The translations under genes and the position numbers were made by a program. Positions 31,501 through 38,914 of a stretch of DNA of 64,000 nucleotides are shown here, one piece after another. Where the stretch lies: the NCBI GenBank assembly GCA_013398275.1, contig VZSE01010764.1, positions 778,787-842,786 on the forward strand. Direction: 5' to 3'. The first letter of the stretch is position 1; each line of letters starts with the position of its first letter. Under the pieces are notes generated by a model. The model searched no databases. It was given only the letters and a program-made list of their open reading frames with translations, and was not told where the DNA came from. The stretch comes from Promerops cafer. Its lineage: Eukaryota > Chordata > Aves > Passeriformes > Nectariniidae.

Positions 31501-34375
31501 CACTTGAAGACAAATAAATTCTAGTGTTTTAGAACATGGGAAGAAACTATTCTAAAACCCCAAATTCAGCCAGTTTAGACAGTTTTAAAAAAATTGGAAG
31601 TTGATGGAAATATTGTCACTGAACCAAGACAGTGCCTTAAAGTTTTAAAATTTGTGTTGTAGTATATTCACTTGAATATCTCACTCCTCTATAAAATGAG
31701 TGTTTCATGGAAGTCATCCTCAATAATCAATGTACTAGAATAACCTCTGGGTATATCTGAAAAAATGCAGTAATCTCCATAATCTGAGTGCCTGGGGGAA
31801 GCAAAGCAAAGGCACAGCTGGTTAAATAACCCCCACTTTTATTCCTTGTTCCCTGCACTCCCTGTTGTGTGGGGAGGTGCCTCTGCAGAGGTTTGGAGGT
31901 CAGGATTGGAATGTTGGGATGTGCTTCCCCTGACAGGCCCTGCAGATCTGTGGCACAAAGAGTTGCTTACTGGCAAGTCTGCAGAATGCTTAACCAGAAA
32001 GGTTATGTGTGCTAAGGCACTGCATTATTTTGGGTTTTATTTTGCCAGTAGTTACAGGTCTGAGAGGGCAGCACAGTTTTGTTCCAGGGTTAGAACCTCA
32101 GAAAGTCTCCTTAGTTTCTTTGCTATTCTGTTCAGTTTTTCTGTGCTCATTTTTTTCTGGTCTCCTTTCTTGAATATCTTTTCTGACCTACCCAATGAAA
32201 TCTTTGTCTAGCTGTCTACAAAGCATTACAGCATTTCCTCAGATCTCATCAAAACTATTCAGAGACCAGCTCTGCTTCTGACTTAAAATATCTGATGTTC
32301 TCTAATAAGCTCATGAAACCTAATCCAGGGTATGAAATGTTCCAATATTCCTGTGCTCTTCTTACCAACTTGCCATTTTTCCTGTGTGTGTGTGTTTTTT
32401 TTTCTCCTTTCACCCTTGCATATGACCTACTCAGACTATTTCTGGTATGTGTAATGTATTATCTGTGTTACTTGCAAATGTGTGTATTGTGGTGGATGTA
32501 TCCTCTTTTGTAGGCTTCGTGGTTATTACATTGTTTGGCATGTTTAAGATCCACATTTTGTAAATTGAGAGAATCATAGAATTATAGAAAATCCTGAGTT
32601 GGAAGGGACCCACTGGGATCATTAAAGTCCAGCTCCTGGCTCTGCACAGGAGAGCCCAAGGATCCCACCACATGGCTCAGAACATTGTTAAGCAGTTGAT
32701 GTGTGGACTGAAATTAGTGAAGAAACAGGCTGTGTGGTGACTCATATGTCCAAATACATGATAAACATCTATTATCATTTTAGCTGTGTGCAGAAATAAG
32801 ATTCCAACTTTGGGCCTGGGAGTAAACATGACACTCTTTAATGTTCCTTGATGCAGGTTTCTACTTTGATGTGATGGAAATTACTCCTGAAGCAGTTGGG
32901 ATTCACAGATTCAACAGAGACAACCAAAAGGTAGTAATAATCTGGTTAATGTCTCAAACTTTGAAGAGTGCTGTCAAGGCTTCAAATCCTTGCCATTATA
33001 TATTTTTTTTCTGTCTGAAATATTTGCTTTCCAGTTTCATTTATTTATGCAAGTCCCTGGGATGATTGTCATAATGAAGTATTTAGTCTGTAGCTTGAGA
33101 GCATCTACAGAACAATGTCTGAACTAGAACTTATATGGTATTTTTTATTATATACTTTCTTTACTGGAAAATGTGGATTTACTGAAACCAACACTGTCTC
33201 TGAGACAGGATTAACTTTAAGCTTGCTGAGAACTTAGTACATGTACATGACTTAGTCCTTGTTTTTTAAGTTTTAGACACACAGATAAGGGTATGTTGAA
33301 ACTTTGGGCTGTAATATTTTGTATACATGTGTGTGAACTAAAGACCTCATTTTGCTGTCCTGCATGACTTGGAGTAACCTAAAAGCCACACAGTGGTATT
33401 TAAGTAAGCACAGGCTCAAGGCCAAGGGGAATGAAATAGAAATTAAGTTACGGGAAGTTCTTTGTATATCTGTCCTTTTTTTTCTTTTTTTTTTTTTTTT
33501 GAGGAGTGGATGTTGTTTAAATGCCTGGCTTTCTGGGTGGTACTGACACTCAGGAGATGTCTTTGATCAATCGTGACTCCCAGTCGATTAGACCTCACGC
33601 AGGTGTACAGAGATTGATGCTATCTGGTGTTTGCAGTGCAGCTCTACTCTCTTAAGTGTTGGCTGTTAAATGAATGCTTAATCACTTCTAGCTGTTACAC
33701 AAATGTAGGCACTTACTGCAGTGCATGGAGAAACTCAGCTTCGTGTGAAGGATTCCCTCTATTTTCTGCAGTTCAGTATTCTCCTGCTTCTGTTGCTTGT
33801 CTCATTGATGAAAGCACAGAAAAATGTTATCGATAGAAACTAAATAAATTAATGAAAAGATTACATGGTTTCACTTTTGTCCAGACAGATTTAAACTTCT
33901 GTGACATTGCCTAATTCATCTGAATTTTATATAATTGCTTTAATTTTATATTTTTGAGATACTGATTTCTAAGCAGCTCTTAGTGATGGAAAATGCTTAG
34001 AGAAAAGTTTACAACTTGCCCTAAACTTCTTCCCATTGTGCATCAACTTCAAGTTTGATGTATTTGCCAACAGCATTGAGGATATGGGTTGTGTTCTCTG
34101 TCATGAGTCTTTAGGTCCATCTTGTGTGTATGAGTGAAGAACTGGGCCTAGATGAGAGCAGACTTCAGAGTGAAGGCAAAGATAATCAACTCTAAACCTG
34201 TCTTGTGTTTTTAACCCCTCTGCAGCTTGGCATTGTATGCTGCTAAGGTGTTGTTAATTCCTTCCCTCTGTGGTACAGGTTTCAAGGTTTCCAAAAGAAG
34301 TAGAAATACGAGCACTGATTGAAGGGCAGTTCATGGCCAAGAGGATTCATGCTGAAAAGCTGGGATATAAAGTCT
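7125..34375 (+). CDS. XYLB: XYLB, xylulokinase (spliced, 15 exons seen, 3' end missing)
   Basis: Xylulokinase phosphorylates D-xylulose with ATP to xylulose 5-phosphate in the cytosol, the last step of the glucuronate-xylulose route into the pentose phosphate pathway. Joining exons 7125-7169, 10995-11077, 11577-11646 and exons 4 to 15 gives 1279 nt, that is 426 codons plus one base, with every splice phase agreeing. The product is colinear with human XYLB (536 aa) apart from four fewer N-terminal residues. Family landmarks are in place: GWDFSTQQ at residues 8-15, substrate His95, Arg166, and the Asp276-Asn277 pair in FTGDNP (human 99, 170, 280, 281), plus Trp351 near the nucleotide (human 355). 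FGGY_N and the first part of FGGY_C are present. The last ~106 residues, with the ATGGAS nucleotide-binding loop, are not in this window. Positions of human residues are from memory of the family. Confidence 0.95.
7622..7786 (+). mobile_element. CR1 LINE 3'-end fragment (sense)
   Basis: Contains the cccagagaggttgtgga block, the ggaccaaatgatccactatgg segment and the ctgaccgattctgtgag tail of CR1 in sense orientation, inside intron 1. A further short minus-strand CR1 tail (about 7595-7621) abuts its left edge. Confidence 0.8.
7787..8110 (-). mobile_element. CR1 LINE 3'-end fragment (antisense)
   Basis: Starts with gaagggacctctcgagatcat and continues through the ggtcacctggagcaggtgac, tggaatgtctccaga and ttcttcctcattt blocks, all typical of CR1 read backwards. 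It meets the sense copy at 7786/7787, so the two 3' ends face each other. The right edge is approximate. Confidence 0.8.
9352..9484. repeat. False duplication of exon 2 acceptor region, left copy
   Basis: The poly-T tract, intron end and first 24 exon bases are repeated at 10886-11018 (133 bp, no difference seen). The left copy ends at the N at 9485 and the right copy begins directly after the 69-base N gap, within the poly-T run. Confidence 0.9.
9461..9484 (+). other. XYLB: Truncated duplicate of XYLB exon 2 at a contig end
   Basis: The first 24 bases of exon 2 (VKVIAIDE) follow a good acceptor, then the sequence stops at an N (9485) and unrelated intron sequence follows. The preceding 109 bases and this exon start match 10886-11018 at an offset of 1534. 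This is the end of one contig overlapping the next, not a broken gene. Confidence 0.9.
9485..9485. other. Single-N contig junction inside exon 2
   Basis: The N interrupts exon 2 after codon GAA. Sequence to its right does not continue the exon. Confidence 0.9.
9486..10277 (+). other. XYLB: Displaced 3' part of XYLB intron 2
   Basis: This 792-bp stretch leads without interruption into the acceptor ttctgtag and exon 3 at 10278, so it belongs directly before exon 3, that is after 11564 in the true order. It lies before complete exon 2 only because its contig was misplaced. No repeat or exon is recognised in it. Confidence 0.8.
10267..10816. repeat. False duplication of exon 3 region, left copy (550 bp)
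   Basis: Matches 11566-12115 at a constant offset of 1299 with no difference seen. The left copy stops at the start of an N gap and the right copy starts directly after a single N, the signature of unmerged contig overlap. Confidence 0.9.
10278..10347 (+). other. XYLB: Duplicate XYLB exon 3 (assembly copy on misplaced contig)
   Basis: Identical to 11577-11646 (TQGGVYIHSDRLTVTSPVLM then WVK). It lies before the complete exon 2 on the scaffold, which is impossible for a working gene, and belongs to the 550-bp block repeated at 11566-12115. Confidence 0.9.
10817..10885. other. Assembly gap (69 N)
   Basis: Run of N between the end of the misplaced contig carrying exon 3 and the contig carrying complete exon 2, which begins in a poly-T run. 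Confidence 0.98.
10995..11077 (+). CDS. XYLB: XYLB exon 2
   Basis: Acceptor atcttctag and donor gtaagg bound 83 bases encoding VKVIAIDEQLRV, IYEDNVHF and DKDLPEF plus two bases of a Lys codon completed by exon 3. It matches the second to third beta strands of the FGGY_N domain and aligns with human VKVVAVDAELNV and DLPEFR. This is the only full copy of the exon in the window. Confidence 0.93.
11078..11564 (+). other. XYLB: XYLB intron 2, 5' part
   Basis: Starts at donor gtaagg and runs to a single N at 11565. Apart from a TATTTTA heptamer array (11088-11144) nothing is recognised. The 3' part of this intron is probably 9486-10277, giving an intron of at least 1.28 kb. Confidence 0.75.
11088..11144. 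repeat. (TATTTTA)n minisatellite-like array
   Basis: About eight copies of a 7-bp unit beginning roughly ten bases downstream of the exon 2 donor. Confidence 0.9.
11565..11565. other. Single-N contig junction before exon 3
   Basis: The N falls 12 bases upstream of exon 3; sequence to the right repeats 10267-10816. Confidence 0.9.
11566..12115. repeat. False duplication of exon 3 region, right copy (550 bp)
   Basis: Right copy of the exon 3 block; it continues into unique intron 3 sequence at 12116 and so is the anchored copy. Confidence 0.9.
11577..11646 (+). CDS. XYLB: XYLB exon 3
   Basis: Acceptor tttctgtag and donor gtatga bound 70 bases: one base completing Lys, then TQGGVYIHSDRL, TVTSPVLMWVK in phase 0 at the end. 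It corresponds to human TQGGVHVHKDGL and SPVLMWVQ. The copy used here follows exon 2 in scaffold order. Confidence 0.93.
11647..13032 (+). other. XYLB: XYLB intron 3
   Basis: About 1.4 kb of AT-rich sequence from donor gtatga to acceptor ttgttgtag. No repeat or RNA gene recognised. Confidence 0.8.
13033..13113 (+). CDS. XYLB: XYLB exon 4
   Basis: 81 bases in phase 0 encode ALDMILEKMKSSGFNF, SQIRALSGAGQ, bounded by ttgttgtag and gttagt. ALSGAGQ is the conserved strand that leads to the substrate histidine of xylulokinases; human has ALSGAGQ at the same place. Confidence 0.95.
13114..14358 (+). other. XYLB: XYLB intron 4
   Basis: About 1.2 kb without recognised repeats or exons; short ORFs here have no similarity I can name. 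Confidence 0.75.
14359..14445 (+). CDS. XYLB: XYLB exon 5
   Basis: 87 bases in phase 0 encode QHGSVYWKKGSIQILKN, ASSELPLHQTLK, between ccctacag and gtaagg. The His of QHGSVYW (residue 95) is the xylulose-contacting histidine of the family (human 99). Confidence 0.95.
14446..15579 (+). other. XYLB: XYLB intron 5
   Basis: About 1.1 kb, AT-rich, no repeat or exon recognised. Confidence 0.75.
15580..15708 (+). CDS. XYLB: XYLB exon 6
   Basis: 129 bases in phase 0 encode 43 residues starting GCFSVSNSPIWMDSSTG and ending VTGSRAYE, between cctttacag and gtaagg. WMDSST and GSRAYE are near-invariant in xylulokinases. The exon is clearly more GC-rich than its neighbours. Confidence 0.95.
15709..16981 (+). 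other. XYLB: XYLB intron 6
   Basis: About 1.3 kb. The reading frame stays open for about 120 codons past the exon 6 donor, but this extension has no family similarity and is probably chance read-through. No repeat recognised. Confidence 0.7.
16982..17047 (+). CDS. XYLB: XYLB exon 7
   Basis: 66 bases in phase 0 encode RFTGNQIAKIYSQNPEVYK then QTE. The first codon is the substrate-binding arginine (residue 166, human 170). The acceptor is tttctcag. The donor gttggc departs from the GTRAGT consensus at positions +3 to +6 and is the weakest in the gene. Confidence 0.93.
17305..18290 (+). mobile_element. CR1 LINE ORF2 fragment (endonuclease end to RT start)
   Basis: Interrupted frames read like CR1 ORF2: the stretch at 17650-17940 carries the linker region (AYRRWK, LARDIKGKKKS), and 18060-18220 carries VGEDQVQDHLRNLKLHKSMG and DEIHPRVLREL, the start of the reverse transcriptase domain. 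Several stops and frameshifts show it is dead. It is cut off on both sides; the 3' end of the element is absent. Confidence 0.88.
18339..18361. repeat. Poly-T tract (23 T)
   Basis: Uninterrupted homopolymer shortly after the CR1 fragment in intron 7. Confidence 0.9.
19974..20046 (+). CDS. XYLB: XYLB exon 8
   Basis: 73 bases encode [20 protein letters not shown], DYSD and one base of the next Gly codon, between a poly-T/cag acceptor and gtaagt. Human has [20 protein letters not shown] at the same position. Confidence 0.96.
20047..25492 (+). other. XYLB: XYLB intron 8
   Basis: About 5.4 kb, the longest complete intron seen. It contains a 22-bp tandem duplication (23289-23332) and a short gatt tract near 23950. 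No CR1 copy or hidden exon recognised; a 133-codon minus-strand ORF at 20281-20682 has no recognisable similarity. Confidence 0.75.
23289..23332. repeat. 22-bp tandem duplication
   Basis: Two adjacent copies of a 22-bp unit beginning agttataaagattagagg. Confidence 0.85.
25493..25611 (+). CDS. XYLB: XYLB exon 9
   Basis: 119 bases: two bases completing Gly, then SGMNLLQIWEKTWSKSCLD, ACAPGLEERLGCPVPSHSVL, ending in phase 0 at gtatgt. The acceptor is ctgtcttgtag. Human SGMNLLQIQDKVWSQACL aligns without gaps. Confidence 0.95.
25612..26746 (+). other. XYLB: XYLB intron 9
   Basis: About 1.1 kb, AT-rich, ends in a strong pyrimidine tract. Nothing else recognised. Confidence 0.75.
26747..26828 (+). 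CDS. XYLB: XYLB exon 10
   Basis: 82 bases encode GPISPYYCQRYGFSPDCK, IVAFTGDNP plus one base, between ttccttag and gtgaga. Asp276 and Asn277 in GDNP are the catalytic base and substrate ligand of the family (human 280 and 281). Confidence 0.96.
26829..27853 (+). other. XYLB: XYLB intron 10
   Basis: About 1.0 kb without recognised elements. Confidence 0.75.
27854..27894 (+). CDS. XYLB: XYLB exon 11
   Basis: A 41-base exon: two bases completing Ala, then SLAGMRLQEGDIA, between gctttcag and gtaagt. The SLAG-MRL-EGDIA segment opens the FGGY_C domain and matches human SLAGMRLEEGDIA. Confidence 0.95.
27895..28303 (+). other. XYLB: XYLB intron 11
   Basis: 409 bp, the shortest intron seen. No elements recognised. 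Confidence 0.8.
28304..28419 (+). CDS. XYLB: XYLB exon 12
   Basis: 116 bases encode ISLGTSDTLFLWIQEPTPAL, EGHILCNPVDSQTYMALL and two bases of Cys, between cccctccag and gtaata. SLGTSDT is the phosphate-binding loop of FGGY_C. Human VSLGTSDTLFLWLQEP aligns directly. Confidence 0.96.
28420..30442 (+). other. XYLB: XYLB intron 12
   Basis: About 2.0 kb, with a GTTTT-rich simple repeat at 29303-29350. No CR1 copy recognised. Confidence 0.75.
29303..29350. repeat. (GTTTT)n simple repeat
   Basis: Imperfect pentamer array interrupted by ctttgtgtgg words. Confidence 0.8.
30443..30558 (+). CDS. XYLB: XYLB exon 13
   Basis: 116 bases encode FKNGSLMRERIRDDCASGSW, DEFSKALSSTVAGNSGNL plus one base of Gly, with acceptor tgtgtttcag and donor gtatga. 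Trp351 corresponds to the nucleotide-proximal Trp of the human enzyme (355). Confidence 0.95.
30559..32856 (+). other. XYLB: XYLB intron 13
   Basis: About 2.3 kb with one CR1 fragment (32571-32680). Otherwise AT-rich and unremarkable. Confidence 0.75.
32571..32680 (-). mobile_element. CR1 LINE 3'-end fragment
   Basis: Starts with the gaatcatagaattatagaa tail, then cctgagttggaagggaccca and the tctgcacaggagagcccaag block of CR1 read backwards. About 110 bp survive. Confidence 0.82.
32857..32930 (+). CDS. XYLB: XYLB exon 14
   Basis: 74 bases: completes Gly, then FYFDVMEITPEAVGIHRF, NRDNQK, ending in phase 0 before gtagta; acceptor ttgatgcag. Matches human FYFDVMEITPEIIGRHRF. Confidence 0.95.
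32931..34278 (+). other. XYLB: XYLB intron 14
   Basis: About 1.3 kb, AT-rich, with a poly-pyrimidine run near 33476-33500. No exon or repeat copy recognised. Confidence 0.75.
34279..34375 (+). CDS. XYLB: XYLB exon 15 (last exon found)
   Basis: 97 bases encode [32 protein letters not shown] and one base of the next codon, between tggtacag and gtgagt. [24 protein letters not shown] is the matching human segment, so the helix before the ATP-binding loop is intact. The next exon, expected to begin the KILATGGASH stretch, was not found downstream. Confidence 0.95.
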
Positions 34376-34724
34376 GTGAGTATGATGAGAACTAATGGCA
34401 CTACAGGCCAAAGGCAGCAATGTCAGTGCTGTGATTCCTGTCCTGCCTGATGGATACAGAAACTGGTATGAATTCTGAATTTGGTCTCTCAGAAAAATTA
34501 TTGATGGTGTTGGGTGCAAGTTTTTGAAGATGTAAACATTAGAAGGACCAAGGAGGTTTAACTTTAGGAAGACTTCTTTTTCAAGTATTCTTGCTGTTTC
34601 ATTGTTTCTGAGCTGCACTGTCCATTTTTAAATAAGAGTTGGGCCTTCGATAGCTTGTTGAGTGAAAAGAAGACCAACCTTCTGCCTGAAGCACAAGGCT
34701 GTAACTCAGAAAATCTGAAATCTA

Positions 34725-34795
34725 TGTTCAGTTCTTGGATCTGCCATAAGCTGGTCACGTACCTCTTTACCTCAGTTTTCTGTTAATGAGGCAGA
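34725..34795 (+). mobile_element. MIR-like ancient SINE remnant
   Basis: Contains the order of words seen in MIR elements: ggatctgccataagctggtcac, then acctctttacctcagttttc and tgttaatgaggc. Strongly decayed; assignment is by pattern only. Confidence 0.4.
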
Positions 34796-35355
34796 AGCCC
34801 TATGTCTTGTGATTTAGAAAGCCAGAGATCCAGCTTCTTAGAATTATGATATGAATTGTTTTTAGCACTTTGTAACAGCAAAGTCAGCCAGTGTTTTACC
34901 TAGAGAAGTGGGTTCAGATCATTACAAGGTGTACAATTCTACAAAAACAGTACAGGCAAGCCTGTAAGATTTTTATTGATGTTTTCTGTCAGTGTATCAG
35001 CCAGTGGTGTCTTAAACATACTGAATTAACTCATCTGGAGGATTTTTAAGAAATACTTTATTTTTAAAAATCATATTATTTTTATTTACATCCTGACCTC
35101 CTTCTTCACAAGTCACTGCTTGACTCCTACCCCCAGGCTTTTATCAATAATCATGAAGGACAGAATATTTTTATTGTTTATTTTTAAGAGAGAACTCCAG
35201 GAGCTGAAAGTTGAGAAAATGCAGAGATACTGGAACAAATCATAAGGCTTGACAACACCACCTCATAAATTTACGCTGTAAAGGTTTTTGTGTTATATAT
35301 TTTCTTATATAGTTGAAATAGTATTTATTTGTGGAGGTTATTTATGGAGACAGGC

Positions 35356-35420
35356 AGAGTATCAAATAGACTGTTTAGAGTATCAAATAGACTGTTTTTA
35401 GTATCAAATAGACTGTGTTT
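35356..35420. repeat. Three-copy tandem repeat, unit about 21 bp
   Basis: Three near-identical copies of agtatcaaatagactgt with short T-rich spacers. Confidence 0.9.
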
Positions 35421-36315
35421 AAAATACCTGTTTATCCTTCATTCTTAGATTCTGCTGCACCAAAATCTTGGTTTTTATAGCCTAGAAAGCTCATGGCTGA
35501 GGACACTTTTGCAGTCTGTAAATGTCAGGGGTTAGACAAGCACCAGAGTTTGAAAAGAACTATTTGAGATATCAGACAACCCTGACACAGGAACAAATGG
35601 GGATAAATTATCTGTAAATACATTTAGGCTCAGTAGGACAGCCAAAAATCCAAATTCTTTTAGGATGTGGCTTAATAAGATTTAAGAATTCTTCATTAGT
35701 ATTTTTAAAAATGCTATAGATGCCTACAATGAAAAGGAGACAGGTGTGATTGGATTATATTCCTATGGATTCTTTGGAAGATTATATACTTTTGTTTTGT
35801 TGCATCCCTAAGGCCTTTTAGCTATTTGGTGACTTAACAGATGAGTTGTTTAAGAAAGGACTGCTGTACATAGTGTAGGCTGTGTGCATCTCCCACTTCT
35901 CCTTAGTGGTATTATTTAAATGTCATACTCTGTTGTTTGTGTGGAGATGGCAGGCTCACATCTGCATTTGTTGTGTGACAGCTCTGAAAACAGGGTGTGT
36001 TCTCAATGTGTTTCAGGGTATGGATGAGCATTGTGGGAACTACTCCAGCATTGCCAGACTTTCTCTTGTTTAATAGCTGCTGTTTTTCAGGCTGCTTTTT
36101 TTTTTTTCTTCCTTTAAATGTGATTTAAAAGCTTATTTATTTTTTGGATTAAATATGCAGTTGGGATGCTTGTGTTTATTCAATTCCTTTCAGGCCTTCC
36201 CTACATGGGGGATTTACTTTGATATTTCCAGGAATCAAGCTGATTTACATTCAGAAATATAATCACAGCAGGGTAAACCTTGGCTCTTTTTTTTTGTTCT
36301 TGCTGTTGTTTGCAG

Positions 36316-36387
36316 CGATGGGAGAATACAGTAAGAAGTGGTCACAAGATCTGGAAGGTTCTGTGATGACACCTATTAAATCAACGT
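36316..36387 (+). other. Candidate 72-nt cassette exon, phase-matched to exon 15
   Basis: A long pyrimidine tract ending ttgtttgcag precedes 72 bases free of stops when joined in the exon 15 phase, followed by donor gtaaga. The peptide (MGEYSKKWSQDLEGSVM then TPIKST) has no xylulokinase similarity. It could be a lineage-specific or cryptic exon, an exon of a non-coding transcript, or chance. Confidence 0.25.
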
Positions 36388-36977
36388 GTAAGAGAAACGT
36401 ACGTGACACGGTCAGTCACAGCAAATGCCTTGCTGGGGTGCCCTGAGCTTTGTGTGGTGCTGCCACAGTGGTGCATATGAGTCAGAAACCTGGCTAAGAA
36501 TTTCCCTAGCTCTGGCACCAAGGTGCTGGAAAATGATTTTGGCAGCTGTGAACCTGCCTCTCTGTTCTTGGGCCAAATGCAGTTTGGATGGCTGTAATCA
36601 GAAAAGCAACAGCATACGTGAGAGAGAATTTTGTAAAAACAAACAAATAAAACCCTGCCATATAGAGTTCTTGGTTATGCACTGTGAACATGACAAACAT
36701 TAGATAATCCCCTAGAATTAGCTCCCAGTTAATGAATGTATTATCTTGCAAGGAGCAGTATTTTGAATCCTCAGTCTAGCTGGTGCTGTGGGAAGGAGTG
36801 CAATGATGCTGAAAGAGCTTTTTTTATGTGAGGTTTTGTTCCCAGTTGGATGTGTCCGGCACATTATAGATCTGATATAAATTACAAATAATAGTTTAAA
36901 ATACCCCTTAAAGCAGCTCCTCGGGTGCTGTTTGTGCTGCCTGCGCCATGAGCTCAGATTTCAGTGCGGCTTTGGTG

Positions 36978-36990
36978 CCAGTAGAGGGCA
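36978..36990 (+). promoter_or_regulatory. CTCF core motif match
   Basis: ccagtagagggca fits the vertebrate CTCF core CCASYAGRKGGCR at all positions. It lies in a short CpG-containing patch (about 36910-37035). Binding is inferred only. Confidence 0.45.
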
Positions 36991-38735
36991 GGGGATTCTG
37001 TCTCATGAGTTTTGTCTCGGAGGCTGGGACGTGTCAGCCTTGTTCTGAAAATGGCACACAGTCACCAGATGATCCTTAGGAGAAAGGTTAAACCTTATAT
37101 TAATTGTGATTTAAGGGCTTTCAAAGTGTGTGTCACTCTGTTCTAATTGCTCTAATCTTTCTCAATCAGGTTTCAGAGGAAATCATTCAGTAACACCCTG
37201 TATCCTGTTTTGCTTATGTGCTTAAGGGGTGGACTGAGTGTTGAATCTAGAAACAAACAAGTGAAGTTTGGTCAGTCCCTGTTGTTTACATCCTCCCATT
37301 CAGAGATTCATGAAGATAAGGTGAAGGTTTGCTGTTCTGCCTTTATTTTCCTGAATTTTGATTGTATCATAAACACCTACTATTTTTTCACTTCCTTTTA
37401 CTGCTTGCAGCCATCCCCCTTGGAAAGCCAAGCTCACAACTGGAGTTCAGAGGCTGGACTTAGAGCCATTCTTGCTGCATGGTTAGGGGACTCTCTGAAG
37501 TCAAAACCATGGTAACTTTGTGGAGAAATGACAGTGTCTGCAGCTCAGTGACACAGATGATCACAGCAGCTATAAAGCTGTCAGTGGTACAGACTGATCT
37601 GCCAGTATATACTTCAATAATCTTGATGATCACTTTAGAGCTGCTTCTATTTCTGACCAAGCAATCCTGAAGTTCATCCTAAAATTGACACTGACTGAAG
37701 AATGTTGCCGTGGTCCTTGCTTGGACCCAGTGAGGTTGTCCTGGTGAAGACCCACAAAACCGATTAATTGAGGGAGCAAAATCCATCTCCCACCTTACTG
37801 ATAGGTGAAGTAAATATGCCATGATGTATGTTACATAGGCTGAAGGAAAATAGCACACAGGTAGGGGTTCTGTGTTGATCACACATGTAGTCAATAGATA
37901 TTTAAATTACGTTCTGCTCTAGAGTGCAGGAACCTTCATGTCAATGGTAATCTGAGCCCTGAGTCAATACATTTGGGTCAGGTGTATGCTAGAGTTGTGT
38001 TAATTAAGCTTTTGTGGGACTGCAGCAGCAATTAATAAATCCTGCCATGTTGGAAGTCTGGTTATCTGGGGTGGGGTCTGTGTTGAAGCTTTTAACTTTG
38101 GACAGGGCTTTCTGTCTTCATGTTTTTGTGCCTATCAGTGAGTTCATAATACTCCAGTTGCCCAATGTGCTGTTCTGTCACCTTCATACCTTCAGGAATC
38201 TGATTCTGCCACCTAACTGGCATGAGCAGGGGCAGGTGGACAGAATGTGCCACATTTTACGAGTGTAGGCTTTGTCCATAAAACCCTGTGTCTGTGATTA
38301 TTGTGTAATTTATAGTTTCTTACATACATAAATCCATCACTCACAAATAATCTTGGTGCCTTGAATTCTAGAGACTGTATTGGTGCTTAAGTGCTGGCTG
38401 GGGTGACAGGGACATGCCTGGGGCTTTGCACTGCTTTAGGAATGATTTTTTTCAATGGGGTACATTCTTAAAAAAAAACCCAGCAGTCCTGCAGTGCTAA
38501 AAAGAAAAAGAGGAATGTCAGAGCATGCTGGGCCTGATTTCTCAGTGATTAGAGGGGGAACTTACATTTCTGAAGAATTCAGCTTAAGCTTACATGAGGG
38601 CAAACTCCAAGGTGACAAATTTTCTTCAGGTGGTGTTTTCTTCTGATGCTCTTCTCAGCAGGCTGGAGGTAGCAGTAACATGTGGCTTTTTACCTGCAGG
38701 GAAGGCAGTCTGATGGAGTCAGGGATGCTCAGAAA

Positions 38736-38914
38736 ATAGAATCAAGGAATCATTAAAGTTTGAAAAGACCTCCAAGACCATCACATCCAACATTTGACCT
38801 AACACCACCATGCCCACTAAGACATGTCATGAAATGCCACGCCTACATGTTTTTTGAACACTTCCAGGGATAGTGACTCCACCACTTCCCTGGGGAGCTT
38901 GTTCCAAGCTCTCA
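38736..38914 (-). mobile_element. CR1 LINE 3'-end fragment
   Basis: Antisense CR1 blocks in order: atagaatcaaggaatcat, tttgaaaagacctccaagacc, gaacacttccagggatagtg and the ctggggagcttgttcca segment. About 180 bp. Confidence 0.85.

Larger units (their letters stand above)
34376..38735 (+). other. XYLB intron 15 or flank, first part
   Basis: Non-coding AT-rich DNA. It holds a MIR-like remnant (34725-34795), a threefold 21-bp tandem repeat (35356-35420), a candidate exon (36316-36387) and a CTCF core match (36978-36990) in a patch with several CpGs. No xylulokinase exon was recognised. Confidence 0.6.

Noticed and set aside
37411..37491. Another candidate exon after a ttgcag acceptor with a gttagg donor
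   Set aside because: In the phase continuing from exon 15 or from the 36316 candidate it meets a stop codon, and it has no xylulokinase similarity.
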